A DNA stretch of 6,422 nucleotides, from NCBI GenBank assembly GCA_007127385.1, contig SKZM01000200.1:1-6422 (forward strand), written 5' to 3'. The notes under the pieces are model-generated. The model saw only the letters and a list, made by a program, of their open reading frames with translations, had not been told where the DNA came from and searched no databases. Shown here piece by piece: positions 1-6,376 of the stretch (position 1 is its first letter; each line of letters starts with the position of its first letter). The stretch comes from Methanosalsum sp. Lineage in GTDB: Archaea > Halobacteriota > Methanosarcinia > Methanosarcinales > Methanosarcinaceae. A program made the translations under genes and the position numbers.

Positions 1-263
1 ATTCCCATCTCTAAATAACATGCATGAAGAACAGCACAAGGTACCAGACATGTAGGAGTACATTCTGCTTCCTGGGCTTTCTGTGTTACATAATTATCTC
101 TGAATCCAAAGATTTCAGATATTGGTACATCCATGTGTGACATTTTCTGGATCTTTTTACAGGAGGTTTCAATATTGATTTCTATGGTATCTCCTTTCAT
201 TTCTCCCTTTATCTTATGGACAAAGTCACATACATTTGAGTTAACGGTAAGTTCTGATGCCAT
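1..263 (-). CDS. Small cysteine-rich protein of unknown function (5' part, runs off the window)
   Basis: An open frame of 87 codons reads leftward from the ATG at 263-261 to the window edge with no stop. The translation begins MASELTVNSNVCDFVHKIKG. Its residues group as a short beta-like N-terminal half followed by a Cys-rich segment: C12, C35, C68, C72, C76 and C82, the last four spaced C-x3-C-x3-C-x5-C around a 'LVPCAVL' core. There is no signal peptide or membrane segment, so it is probably cytoplasmic. The pattern (early Cys, 'T-S-C-K-K-I', then a C-x3-C-x3-C cluster) recalls small Cys-containing proteins of anaerobes and methanogens annotated as a domain of unknown function (DUF6951-like, from memory and unverified). 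The cysteines could bind a metal or an Fe-S cluster, but this is inference. An AAGGA about 11 bases upstream may be its ribosome binding site. It is transcribed divergently from mrpA and need not be functionally linked to it. Confidence 0.72.
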   Translation of the reverse strand, partial: MASELTVNSNVCDFVHKIKGEMKGDTIEINIETSCKKIQKMSHMDVPISEIFGFRDNYVTQKAQEAECTPTCLVPCAVLHACYLEMG

Positions 264-317
264 GTTTCTATCATTCCTTAGTGAAGTTTTTTGATTTTAT
301 TGGGAATTATTAAATAG

Positions 318-330
318 TAGATAATATCTA
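318..330. repeat. Short inverted repeat, possible operator
   Basis: Two perfect six-base arms, TAGATA (318-323) and TATCTA (325-330), flank a single A. The repeat lies in the divergent control region, about where transcription of the leftward gene would start if the TATA candidate at 353-360 is used. A regulator binding site is possible. In such AT-rich DNA a chance palindrome of this size is also quite likely. Confidence 0.25.
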
Positions 331-352
331 TGTACCTTTTATTTTACATCCG

Positions 353-360
353 TATATAAT
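353..360 (-). promoter_or_regulatory. Candidate archaeal TATA box for the leftward Cys-rich gene
   Basis: On the minus strand this reads ATTATATA, close to the archaeal box A consensus. A start about 25 bases downstream (near 331) would give a leader of roughly 68 bases. The surrounding DNA is uniformly AT-rich, so the assignment is tentative. Confidence 0.3.
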
Positions 361-448
361 TATCGTATTCATCAATTACTCTGACCTAATATGCAGAAAA
401 ATCTACTGAAATGTTATTATTTTAGGGAAATAAATTATCATCCAAATA

Positions 449-456
449 TTTATAAT
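449..456 (+). promoter_or_regulatory. Candidate archaeal TATA box (distal) for the mrp operon
   Basis: TTTATAAT is preceded by an A-rich stretch (CCAAATA) that could serve as a BRE. Transcription would start near 478-482 and give a leader of about 35 bases before the mrpA ATG. It competes with a second candidate at 484-491, and the choice cannot be made from sequence alone. Confidence 0.35.
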
Positions 457-483
457 TATAATACATTACAATAAGAGAAAAAG

Positions 484-491
484 AATATATA
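484..491 (+). promoter_or_regulatory. Candidate archaeal TATA box (proximal) for the mrp operon
   Basis: AATATATA follows the purine-rich AAGAGAAAAAG, which resembles a BRE. Normal archaeal spacing would place the transcription start at about 512-516, on or next to the mrpA ATG at 515, so this promoter would make a leaderless or nearly leaderless mRNA. mrpA has only a weak Shine-Dalgarno-like AGGGA (506-510) four bases before its ATG, unlike the strong sites of most downstream genes, which fits this option. Confidence 0.3.
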
Positions 492-514
492 GTTTTAAAG
501 GGCTTAGGGATTCC

Positions 515-2887
515 ATGGATCAATCGGTTGCTATTATACTGGCTATTTTTCTACCTTTCATATTTGCAATCCTAGTTCCATATGTAGAGAAAATTTTCAA
601 GCATCGTATTGGCTGGTATGCTTCTTTTACTGCCTTGCTGACCTTTATTCTTATAGCAACTGCTGCTCCATCAATTATTGCAGGAAAAACCATACAGTAT
701 TCAGTCAAATGGCTTCCAAGTGTCGGAGTGGATTTTGGCATATATGTAGATGGTCTCAGTCTATTAATTGCTTTTCTGGCATCTGGAATTGCGATTATGA
801 TAATGGCCTATTCCAATGAATACATGTCCCATAAAGAGGATCTTGCAGCTTACTACAAGTATATCTTGCTTTTCATGGGATCCATGATTGGAATGGTTTT
901 CTCGGCAAATACAATACAGCTATTTATATTCTGGGAGCTAACCAGTATTACTTCATTTCTTTTAATAGGATACTGGAAACATAAACCCCAATCAGTATAT
1001 GGGGCAAAGAAATCACTTATTCTCTCATCCGGTTGTGGTGGCTTGGTAATGTTTGTAGGTTTTTTGCTTCTACGGTCTATAACCGGTACTTTTGATATTC
1101 CCACCATTATCTCAGATCCGTCAATGATTAATACAATCCAGGGACACGAATTATTTGTAATAACACTTGTCTTTATATTCATAGGCGCAGCAGCTAAATC
1201 TGCTCAGGGACCATTTTATATATGGCTCCCGAATGCGATGGAAGCTCCGACACCTGTTAGTGCCTTTTTGCATTCCGCTACCATGGTAAAAGCAGGCCTG
1301 TACCTGGTAGCCCGGGTCCATCCTATATTTTCAGGTACTGAAGCGTGGTTGATTCTAGTTGCAGGTACCGGGATGATCACAATGATAGGAGCTGGATTTC
1401 TTGCCCTTCGTCAAACTGATATAAAAGGCTTACTTGCATATTCCACAATAAGCCAGCTAGCCTATATTATGACAATGTATGGATATACCACTTACCAGGA
1501 GCCAGGTATAGGAGTAGCTGCAGCAACCTTTCACTTATTAAATCATGCAACATTTAAAGCAACATTATTTTTGATGGTTGGTATTGTAGCCCATGAAGCA
1601 GCAACAAGGGATATCAGAAAACTTGGCGGCTTACGTCGCGAGATGCCACTCACATTTATTATTGCAACTATTGGAGCTCTTGCCATGGCTGGGGTTCCAC
1701 CTCTTAATGGCTTTCTTAGCAAAGAGATGTTTTACGAGTCTTCTGTAATGATGGGAAATAACCTTGGTGCCCCTTATACATTTATCATACCCGCAGTAGC
1801 GGTACTGGGAGGAGTACTTACATTTGCGTATTCAATAAAAATAATTGATGGTATCTTCCTTGGAAAAAGACAGGATGACCATCTGCCAAAAAAAATACAT
1901 GATCCATCTGCAATTATGCTCGCTCCAACTGCAGCCCTTGCATTTTTAGTAGTTCTGTTTGGAGTATTCCCCTCAATACCAGTAAATCTTATAATAGAAC
2001 CGGCTGTAGCCGGGATCCTCTTAGATACAGTGTCACTAAACGTTAAATTATGGCATGGTTTGACTCCGGAGCTTTTCATGACCGTGATTACATTCGTGCT
2101 GGGAATACTTCTGTACACAAAATATGATGATATAGCCAGGTGGCAGGATCGGTTCAATGTAAGACATCCGGGAATCAGTATTAACTATTATTATGATAAA
2201 ATAGTTGGGAATGCCACCTACAATGCCGGCCGCTTTTCCGGTAAATTCCAGGTAGGACCGATTAAATATTATATAATCCCAATTCTTCTGCTGGCAATAT
2301 TATCAATCCTGGTCCCGGTTACGTTACTCTCTCTGGAAATGTTCCCAGTAACATTGAATTTTGAAATACCTCCCTACGAACTGATAGTATTCTTACTAAT
2401 AATAATCACAGCTCTTCTGGCAGCAATATTGCCATCATATCTACCAGCCGTAATTGCGGTATCTGCAATGGGATTCCTGGTAGGAATTGTATTCATATTC
2501 CTCCTGGCACCGGATCTTGCAATCACTCAGATACTTGTAGAAACACTTACTACGATCATATTTGTTCTTGTGATAGCAAAAGTACCACAGACATTCAAAG
2601 AGAACATAACAAAAAGAATTCTACTTAGAGATATTTTAATTTCAGTAACTGTAGCTTCAACGGTCTTTATTATAATGCTTTATGCTTCCCAGGGAATTAT
2701 ACCCCCATTCGAATCAGTATCACACTACTTCCTGGAAAAAAGCGTTCTTCTGACGGGAGGACACAATGTTGTTAATGTAATTCTTGTAGATTTTAGAAGC
2801 TTTGATACCCTTGGTGAAATTGCAGTGATATTTCTTGCTGCACTGGGTGTCTATAATCTGATACACAGCAGGGGTGAAAGAAAATGA
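515..2887 (+). CDS. mrpA: Na+/H+ antiporter subunit MrpA (MnhA), full length with fused C-terminal domain
   Basis: This is the largest subunit of the Mrp antiporter, a polytopic membrane protein homologous to NuoL of complex I. At 790 residues it matches the usual length of bacterial-type MrpA. Residues about 65-115 form the N-terminal oxidoreductase-q1 region ('YVDGLSLL', 'YSNEYM'). Residues about 130-405 form the proton-translocating core. Key residues visible are E141 in 'IFWELTSITSFLL', K228 in 'AAKSAQGPFYIWLP', K259 in 'MVKAGLYLVA', H344 and K348 in 'LLNHATFKATLF', and K403 in 'GFLSKE'. Residues about 620-690 form the MrpA C-terminal (DUF4040, MbhD-like) domain with D667 and E676 in 'PDLAITQILVETLTT'. 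Residues about 700-785 form an MbhE-like tail with 'NVVNVILVDFRSFDTLGE'. The start at 515 gives a normal first helix. The stop overlaps the mrpB start by four bases (ATGA). No frameshift or missing key residue was seen. Confidence 0.97.
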   Translation: MDQSVAIILAIFLPFIFAILVPYVEKIFKHRIGWYASFTALLTFILIATAAPSIIAGKTIQYSVKWLPSVGVDFGIYVDGLSLLIAFLASGIAIMIMAYSNEYMSHKEDLAAYYKYILLFMGSMIGMVFSANTIQLFIFWELTSITSFLLIGYWKHKPQSVYGAKKSLILSSGCGGLVMFVGFLLLRSITGTFDIPTIISDPSMINTIQGHELFVITLVFIFIGAAAKSAQGPFYIWLPNAMEAPTPVSAFLHSATMVKAGLYLVARVHPIFSGTEAWLILVAGTGMITMIGAGFLALRQTDIKGLLAYSTISQLAYIMTMYGYTTYQEPGIGVAAATFHLLNHATFKATLFLMVGIVAHEAATRDIRKLGGLRREMPLTFIIATIGALAMAGVPPLNGFLSKEMFYESSVMMGNNLGAPYTFIIPAVAVLGGVLTFAYSIKIIDGIFLGKRQDDHLPKKIHDPSAIMLAPTAALAFLVVLFGVFPSIPVNLIIEPAVAGILLDTVSLNVKLWHGLTPELFMTVITFVLGILLYTKYDDIARWQDRFNVRHPGISINYYYDKIVGNATYNAGRFSGKFQVGPIKYYIIPILLLAILSILVPVTLLSLEMFPVTLNFEIPPYELIVFLLIIITALLAAILPSYLPAVIAVSAMGFLVGIVFIFLLAPDLAITQILVETLTTIIFVLVIAKVPQTFKENITKRILLRDILISVTVASTVFIIMLYASQGIIPPFESVSHYFLEKSVLLTGGHNVVNVILVDFRSFDTLGEIAVIFLAALGVYNLIHSRGERK

Positions 2888-3300
2888 CAACACTCATTAC
2901 CAGAACGATTACTAAAATATGTGTTCCACTATGTGTGTTCTTTTCTATTTCATTGCTACTTACAGGACATGACAAGCCAGGTGGCGGATTTATAGGAGGG
3001 GTCATGTTCGCAGCTTCAATTTCACTACTATATATCTCATTTGGACTAGAAGATTCAAAAAAGTATTTTAATCCTGACTGGAGCCGTTATTTCAGCATTG
3101 GACTTTTATTGGCTACCCTTGCAGGTCTTGGATCCGTATTTGCAGGATATAAATTCCTTAGAAGCGCCTTCACATTTGTCAATATTCCACTTATCGGAGA
3201 ACTGGAAATATCTTCGGCCATTGTATTTGATATAGGTGTGTATCTTGTAGTTATTGGTGGATTACTGTTCATTTTCAAAAAAGTTGGTGATGATCAATGA
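2884..3300 (+). CDS. mrpB: Na+/H+ antiporter subunit MrpB (MnhB)
   Basis: This is a small membrane subunit of the Mrp complex, homologous to MbhF-type subunits and to the MnhB domain. It has 138 residues, a normal length, with about four hydrophobic helices. The diagnostic motif is 'GHDKPGGGFIGGV' (residues 28-40, including H29), matching the family's GHxxPGGGFxGG signature. A second conserved block near residues 103-125 contains 'GELEISSAIVFDIGVY', with acidic E106, E108 and D116 in or beside the last helix. The gene starts inside the mrpA stop (ATGA at 2884-2887). A good ribosome binding site, GGGGTGA (2871-2877), lies six bases before the ATG, so translation is probably coupled to mrpA. 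It ends in a second ATGA overlap with mrpC. Confidence 0.96.
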   Translation: MTTLITRTITKICVPLCVFFSISLLLTGHDKPGGGFIGGVMFAASISLLYISFGLEDSKKYFNPDWSRYFSIGLLLATLAGLGSVFAGYKFLRSAFTFVNIPLIGELEISSAIVFDIGVYLVVIGGLLFIFKKVGDDQ

Positions 3301-3710
3301 ACATCTTCTTACTACTTACAATTTCAATTGCTTTTGGAATTGGCACATTCCTGATCCTAAGAAGAGATATTATTAAGATGATCATTGGTATTGTAATTCT
3401 ATGCCATTCGGTCCATATGATGATCGTAGCAATGGGAGCATTTGATGGAATAAAAGCGCCAATTATTGAAGGATCCCCTGATAAGGGATCAGGAATTATC
3501 TTCCAGGATTCCCTGTCCGACGGAATTCTTGCACCTGTGGTCCCTCACACAACAGAAGTATTACATATGGATCCACTTGTTCAGGCTCTTGTGCTAACGG
3601 CTATTGTGATAAATCTGGCAATAACAGCATTTCTGTTAATACTTGCATACCGGATATATGAAGAATATGGAACCATGGACGCTGACGAATTGCGGAGGCT
3701 AAGGGGATGA
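3297..3710 (+). CDS. mrpC: Na+/H+ antiporter subunit MrpC (MnhC), NuoK-like, with enlarged loop
   Basis: This NuoK-like subunit has three membrane helices and sits between the MrpA and MrpD modules of the complex. Its 137 residues exceed the roughly 110-115 usual for bacterial MrpC. Family marks are 'GIVILCHSVHMMIVAMG' (31-47) in the second helix and 'DPLVQALVLTAIVINLAITAF' split across residues 92-112 at the start of the third. The extra length lies between these, at about residues 51-91, in a Gly/Pro/acid-rich loop with little hydrophobic character. It is not a frameshift, because both flanks remain in frame and conserved. The C-terminal tail 'YEEYGTMDADELRRLRG' is typical. The ribosome binding site GGTGAT (3286-3291) lies five bases before the ATG. 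Both ends overlap the neighbouring genes by ATGA. Confidence 0.95.
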   Translation: MNIFLLLTISIAFGIGTFLILRRDIIKMIIGIVILCHSVHMMIVAMGAFDGIKAPIIEGSPDKGSGIIFQDSLSDGILAPVVPHTTEVLHMDPLVQALVLTAIVINLAITAFLLILAYRIYEEYGTMDADELRRLRG

Positions 3711-5245
3711 CTCTGCTGGACCATGTTGTAGTATTATTGATAGCCATTCCCATTTTAGTTGCAGCTTCAATGGTTATAATAAGACCATACCCTAATATCC
3801 AGAAATGGTTGAACCTGACAGTTTCAATTGTACTCTTTATCCTGAGTGCTTACCTTTTCATGCAAGTATGGAATCACGGAATAATTGTTTACGATCTGGG
3901 AAATTGGGGTAAATATGGCATTATTCTGGTAGCAGATCTCCTCAGCTCAGGTATGGTTGCACTGAGTTCAGTAATTACATTTCTTGCATTACTGTTCTCC
4001 ATTGATTACATAGAAAAAAAATCACTCAATTCAACATATCATTCCCTGTTCAATCTACTGGTAGCAGGGCTGAATGGTACATTTCTTACAGGCGACCTGT
4101 TCAATCTCTTTGTATTTTTTGAAATACTGCTCATAGCCTCATGTGGTCTGCTGATCGCAAATGAAAAACTGGAAATCACACCCAGTTCCCATAAAATGGA
4201 AGCTGTATACAAATATCTTGTATTGAACATAGCAGCTACTCTGTTCATGTTGATTGCTATTGCTTCACTGTATGCTACTGTAGGTACTCTTAACATGGCA
4301 GACATGGCAGCTAAAATAGCTCTCATGAATGAAGAAGGAACACTTCCATGGCACTTAATCCCAACAGCGCTATTATTTATGGTTGTTTTTGGTAATAAAG
4401 CTGCCATTTTTCCACTTCATTTCTGGCTCCCTGATGCTCATCCAACAGCACCATCCCCGGTTAGTGCCATATTGAGCGGGATACTTATAAAAGTGGGAGC
4501 ATATGGCTTTATAAGATTCTATTATCTGATATTTGAAGGAAACCTTTCGATTTTTCAACCCATAATAATATTCCTGGGTCTTGCAACAATTATTGTAGGT
4601 TCAGTATCTGCAGTAGGACAGGATGATATCAAAAAAGTACTGGCATATCACAGTATCGGCCAGATCGGATATGTATTCATAGGGATTGGTATGGGAACTG
4701 TGTATGCTCTTGCAGCATCGATAGTCTACCTGATGAACCACGCAATCTCAAAATCAATGCTGTTTCTGGTTTCAGGATGTATTGTTCATAAGATTGGAAC
4801 GCGTGACATGAGAAAGATAGGTGGACTATCCAGCAGTGAGCCATTTCTGGGGCTAATGTTCCTTATAGGAATTATGTCAATTGCAGGCTTGCCTCCAACT
4901 TCAGGCTTTATCGCAAAGTTTGTACTATTTGATGCAGGAATAGAAGGAAAATTCTATATCCCAATACTTATTGCAGTGATATTTTCACTATTTACACTTT
5001 TTTCCATGTTCAAATCGTGGCAGAGAATATTCTGGGGTGAAATAAAGGATAACACCTTTGATGATGATACACATACTCATGAAAATTCACATATGATGCT
5101 GCTCTCCCTGGTCATAATGGCTATTATGATACTTGCTATAGGATTGTATGCAGAGCCAATACTTGCAATTACAATCGAGACAGCAAATCAGATCCTTGAT
5201 CCTCAGGCTTATATAGATGCAGTGCTTGAAGTGGAGGTAAGATAA
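3707..5245 (+). CDS. mrpD: Na+/H+ antiporter subunit MrpD (MnhD)
   Basis: This is the second large proton-translocating subunit, homologous to NuoM/NuoN and paralogous to the MrpA core. It has 512 residues, close to the usual 490-510, and about 14 membrane helices. Residues about 115-400 form the proton-antiporter domain. Visible functional residues are E139 in 'FFEILLIASCGLL' (equivalent to the essential Glu known in Bacillus MrpD), K231 in 'GNKAAIFPLHFWLP' (the essential Lys), K262 in 'ILIKVGAYGF', H345 and K349 in 'MNHAISKS', and K404 in 'GFIAKF'. The 'HPTAPSPVSAILSG' block (245-258) is a family hallmark and aligns with 'MEAPTPVSAFLHSA' in MrpA. An unusual Asp/His-rich loop (451-462) precedes the last helix. 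GGAGG (3694-3698) lies eight bases before the ATG, which overlaps the mrpC stop. mrpE follows after a 2-base gap. Confidence 0.97.
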   Translation: MTLLDHVVVLLIAIPILVAASMVIIRPYPNIQKWLNLTVSIVLFILSAYLFMQVWNHGIIVYDLGNWGKYGIILVADLLSSGMVALSSVITFLALLFSIDYIEKKSLNSTYHSLFNLLVAGLNGTFLTGDLFNLFVFFEILLIASCGLLIANEKLEITPSSHKMEAVYKYLVLNIAATLFMLIAIASLYATVGTLNMADMAAKIALMNEEGTLPWHLIPTALLFMVVFGNKAAIFPLHFWLPDAHPTAPSPVSAILSGILIKVGAYGFIRFYYLIFEGNLSIFQPIIIFLGLATIIVGSVSAVGQDDIKKVLAYHSIGQIGYVFIGIGMGTVYALAASIVYLMNHAISKSMLFLVSGCIVHKIGTRDMRKIGGLSSSEPFLGLMFLIGIMSIAGLPPTSGFIAKFVLFDAGIEGKFYIPILIAVIFSLFTLFSMFKSWQRIFWGEIKDNTFDDDTHTHENSHMMLLSLVIMAIMILAIGLYAEPILAITIETANQILDPQAYIDAVLEVEVR

Positions 5246-5247
5246 TA

Positions 5248-5742
5248 ATGAAGAGATACTTATTATTCTCCATATCATTTGGTGCTCTCTGGTGCGGTGT
5301 TCATGGTATTGTTGACCCGAACAATTTCTTATTTGGAATGTTTCTTGGATTTTTTGTAATTGTAGCACTTAAAAACCTTTATAATTTTGATGAAGAGATT
5401 TCCTTCAGTAACATTTTGGCCAGAATACCCAGTAAAATCAAATTTGGCATGGTTCTGGTAATAGAGATACTAAAGGCAAATATAATACTTGCAAAAATCG
5501 TATTAAGTCCAAAGCTTAACATAAAACCAGGGACAATCGAATATCCCCTTGACGTAAAAAGTGATACTGGAATTACAGTAATAGCCAATACTATCTCATT
5601 GACCCCTGGAACAATCACACTGGATGTATCAGAAGACAGGTCTATGCTGTACATACACACCATAAATGTTGAAGATCCAGATGAAATGAGGGAAAATATA
5701 AAGAATAAGCTTGAAAAATATGTGGTGGAGGCTTTCGAATGA
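5248..5742 (+). CDS. mrpE: Na+/H+ antiporter subunit MrpE (MnhE)
   Basis: MrpE is a small subunit with hydrophobic N-terminal helices and a soluble C-terminal domain, required for assembly or full activity of Mrp complexes. At 164 residues it has the family's normal length. Residues 1-45 are hydrophobic ('LLFSISFGALWCGVHG', then 'FLFGMFLGFFVIVA'). Another hydrophobic stretch at about 66-86 contains 'EILKANIILAKIVL', a conserved MrpE feature. The signature is 'ANTISLTPGTITLDVSED' (113-130) followed by 'LYIHTINV' (134-141). A charged helical tail ends the protein. The ribosome binding site GGAGGT (5233-5238), inside the end of mrpD, lies nine bases before the ATG. This is the only junction without the stop/start overlap or its CTGA variant. 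The 3' end overlaps mrpF by ATGA. Confidence 0.95.
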   Translation: MKRYLLFSISFGALWCGVHGIVDPNNFLFGMFLGFFVIVALKNLYNFDEEISFSNILARIPSKIKFGMVLVIEILKANIILAKIVLSPKLNIKPGTIEYPLDVKSDTGITVIANTISLTPGTITLDVSEDRSMLYIHTINVEDPDEMRENIKNKLEKYVVEAFE

Positions 5743-6005
5743 GCTCAATCTTATTAAATTTTGCACTTACCTTCATGGCTTTTGCGCTTGTCCCATGTAT
5801 TTACAGAATCATTCGTGGTCCTACAATACCAGATAGAGTTGTTGCCCTAGATGCCATGGCAATGGTTATCGTTGTTATGCTGGGTGTCTTCTCGTATGTA
5901 AGGGACTCGGTATATTTCATGGATGCAGCACTGGTTCTTGCAATCATTGCTTTTGTTGGAACAATTGCAATTGCAAAATATATTGACAAGGGGGTAGTAT
6001 TCTGA
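5739..6005 (+). CDS. mrpF: Na+/H+ antiporter subunit MrpF (MnhF)
   Basis: MrpF is a very small three-helix membrane subunit that, in solved Mrp structures, packs near MrpA and MrpE-G in the proposed Na+ path. It has 88 residues, the usual size. The family motif 'RGPTIPDRVVALDA' (26-39) is clear, with D32 and D38. D62 is in the second hydrophobic block ('YFMDAALVLAIIAFVGTIA'). The end 'AKYIDKG' is typical. GGAGG (5727-5731) lies seven bases before the ATG, which overlaps the mrpE stop as ATGA. Its final codons also contain the purine-rich site likely used to start mrpG. Confidence 0.95.
   Translation: MSSILLNFALTFMAFALVPCIYRIIRGPTIPDRVVALDAMAMVIVVMLGVFSYVRDSVYFMDAALVLAIIAFVGTIAIAKYIDKGVVF
5990..5995 (+). 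promoter_or_regulatory. Ribosome binding site that decides the mrpG start
   Basis: GGGGGT in the last codons of mrpF is one mismatch from the GGAGGT consensus. It lies six bases before a CTG (6002-6004), within the 4-9-base spacing seen at the other mrp starts. No comparable site stands at that distance before the only in-frame ATG (6053), where the bases just upstream read TGCAATTCTGATT. Confidence 0.5.
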
Positions 6006-6376
6006 TAATTCCTGATTCATCGATCAACCTTCTCAGTGATGCAATTCTGATTATGGGACTTTTTTTTGTGTTCCTTGGTATGGTGGGCCTTATGAGAATG
6101 CCTGATGTATATAATCGTCTACATACGACTACAAAAATAGGCACCCTTGGTGCCTTTGGGGTAATGATCAGCCTCTTTGTCAGAGTGGGTTTTGAGCCCA
6201 TAGGCATTAAAGCCCTCACTCTTGGTCTCTTTCTTATGCTTACTGCACCCATTGCAGCCCATATGATCGGAAGGGCAGCATTCCATCATGGAATTTGTGT
6301 AAGCTACGGAAATGAAGTTATAGATGACTATAAGGATGCATGTGAAAACGAAGAAATTGCAGAATCTGAAAAGTGA
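6002..6376 (+). CDS. mrpG: Na+/H+ antiporter subunit MrpG (MnhG), probable CTG start
   Basis: MrpG is the last small subunit of the Mrp complex, with three membrane helices. The family blocks are clear: 'LGMVGLMRMPDVYNRLHTTTK' lies at residues 25-45 of the long form, and 'TAPIAAHMIGRAAFHHG' follows near 81-97. From the only in-frame ATG (6053) the protein would have 107 residues and a first helix cut to about 13 residues. The frame stays open upstream to 5987 with no ATG, GTG or TTG. Starting at CTG 6002 gives 124 residues, a normal family length, and adds 'IIPDSSINLLSDAILIM', which completes the first helix. The CTG overlaps the mrpF stop as CTGA, mirroring the ATGA junctions elsewhere, and has GGGGGT in front of it. 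ATA at 6005 or ATT at 6008 are alternatives. The gene identity is certain. The start is inferred, with the conservative form being 6053-6376. Confidence 0.9.
   Translation: MIIPDSSINLLSDAILIMGLFFVFLGMVGLMRMPDVYNRLHTTTKIGTLGAFGVMISLFVRVGFEPIGIKALTLGLFLMLTAPIAAHMIGRAAFHHGICVSYGNEVIDDYKDACENEEIAESEK

Noticed and set aside
422..510. Direct repeat TTAGGGA at 422-428 and 504-510 upstream of mrpA
   Set aside because: Seven bases twice in this region can occur by chance, no third copy was seen, and the second copy is better explained as the weak ribosome binding site region.
853..1182. Open frame of about 110 codons on the minus strand inside mrpA (also 1774-2157 and similar ones in mrpD, mrpE, mrpF and mrpG)
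   Set aside because: These lie wholly opposite well-conserved mrp coding sequence, have no recognisable motifs or start signals of their own, and are ordinary antisense shadows.
515..5245. Possibility that the operon is complex I or a membrane-bound hydrogenase rather than an antiporter
   Set aside because: No hydrogenase or iron-sulfur subunits are present. The B, E, F and G subunits carry Mrp-specific motifs (GHxxPGGGF in B, TPGTITLDV in E, RGPTIPDRV in F, RMPDVYNRLH in G).
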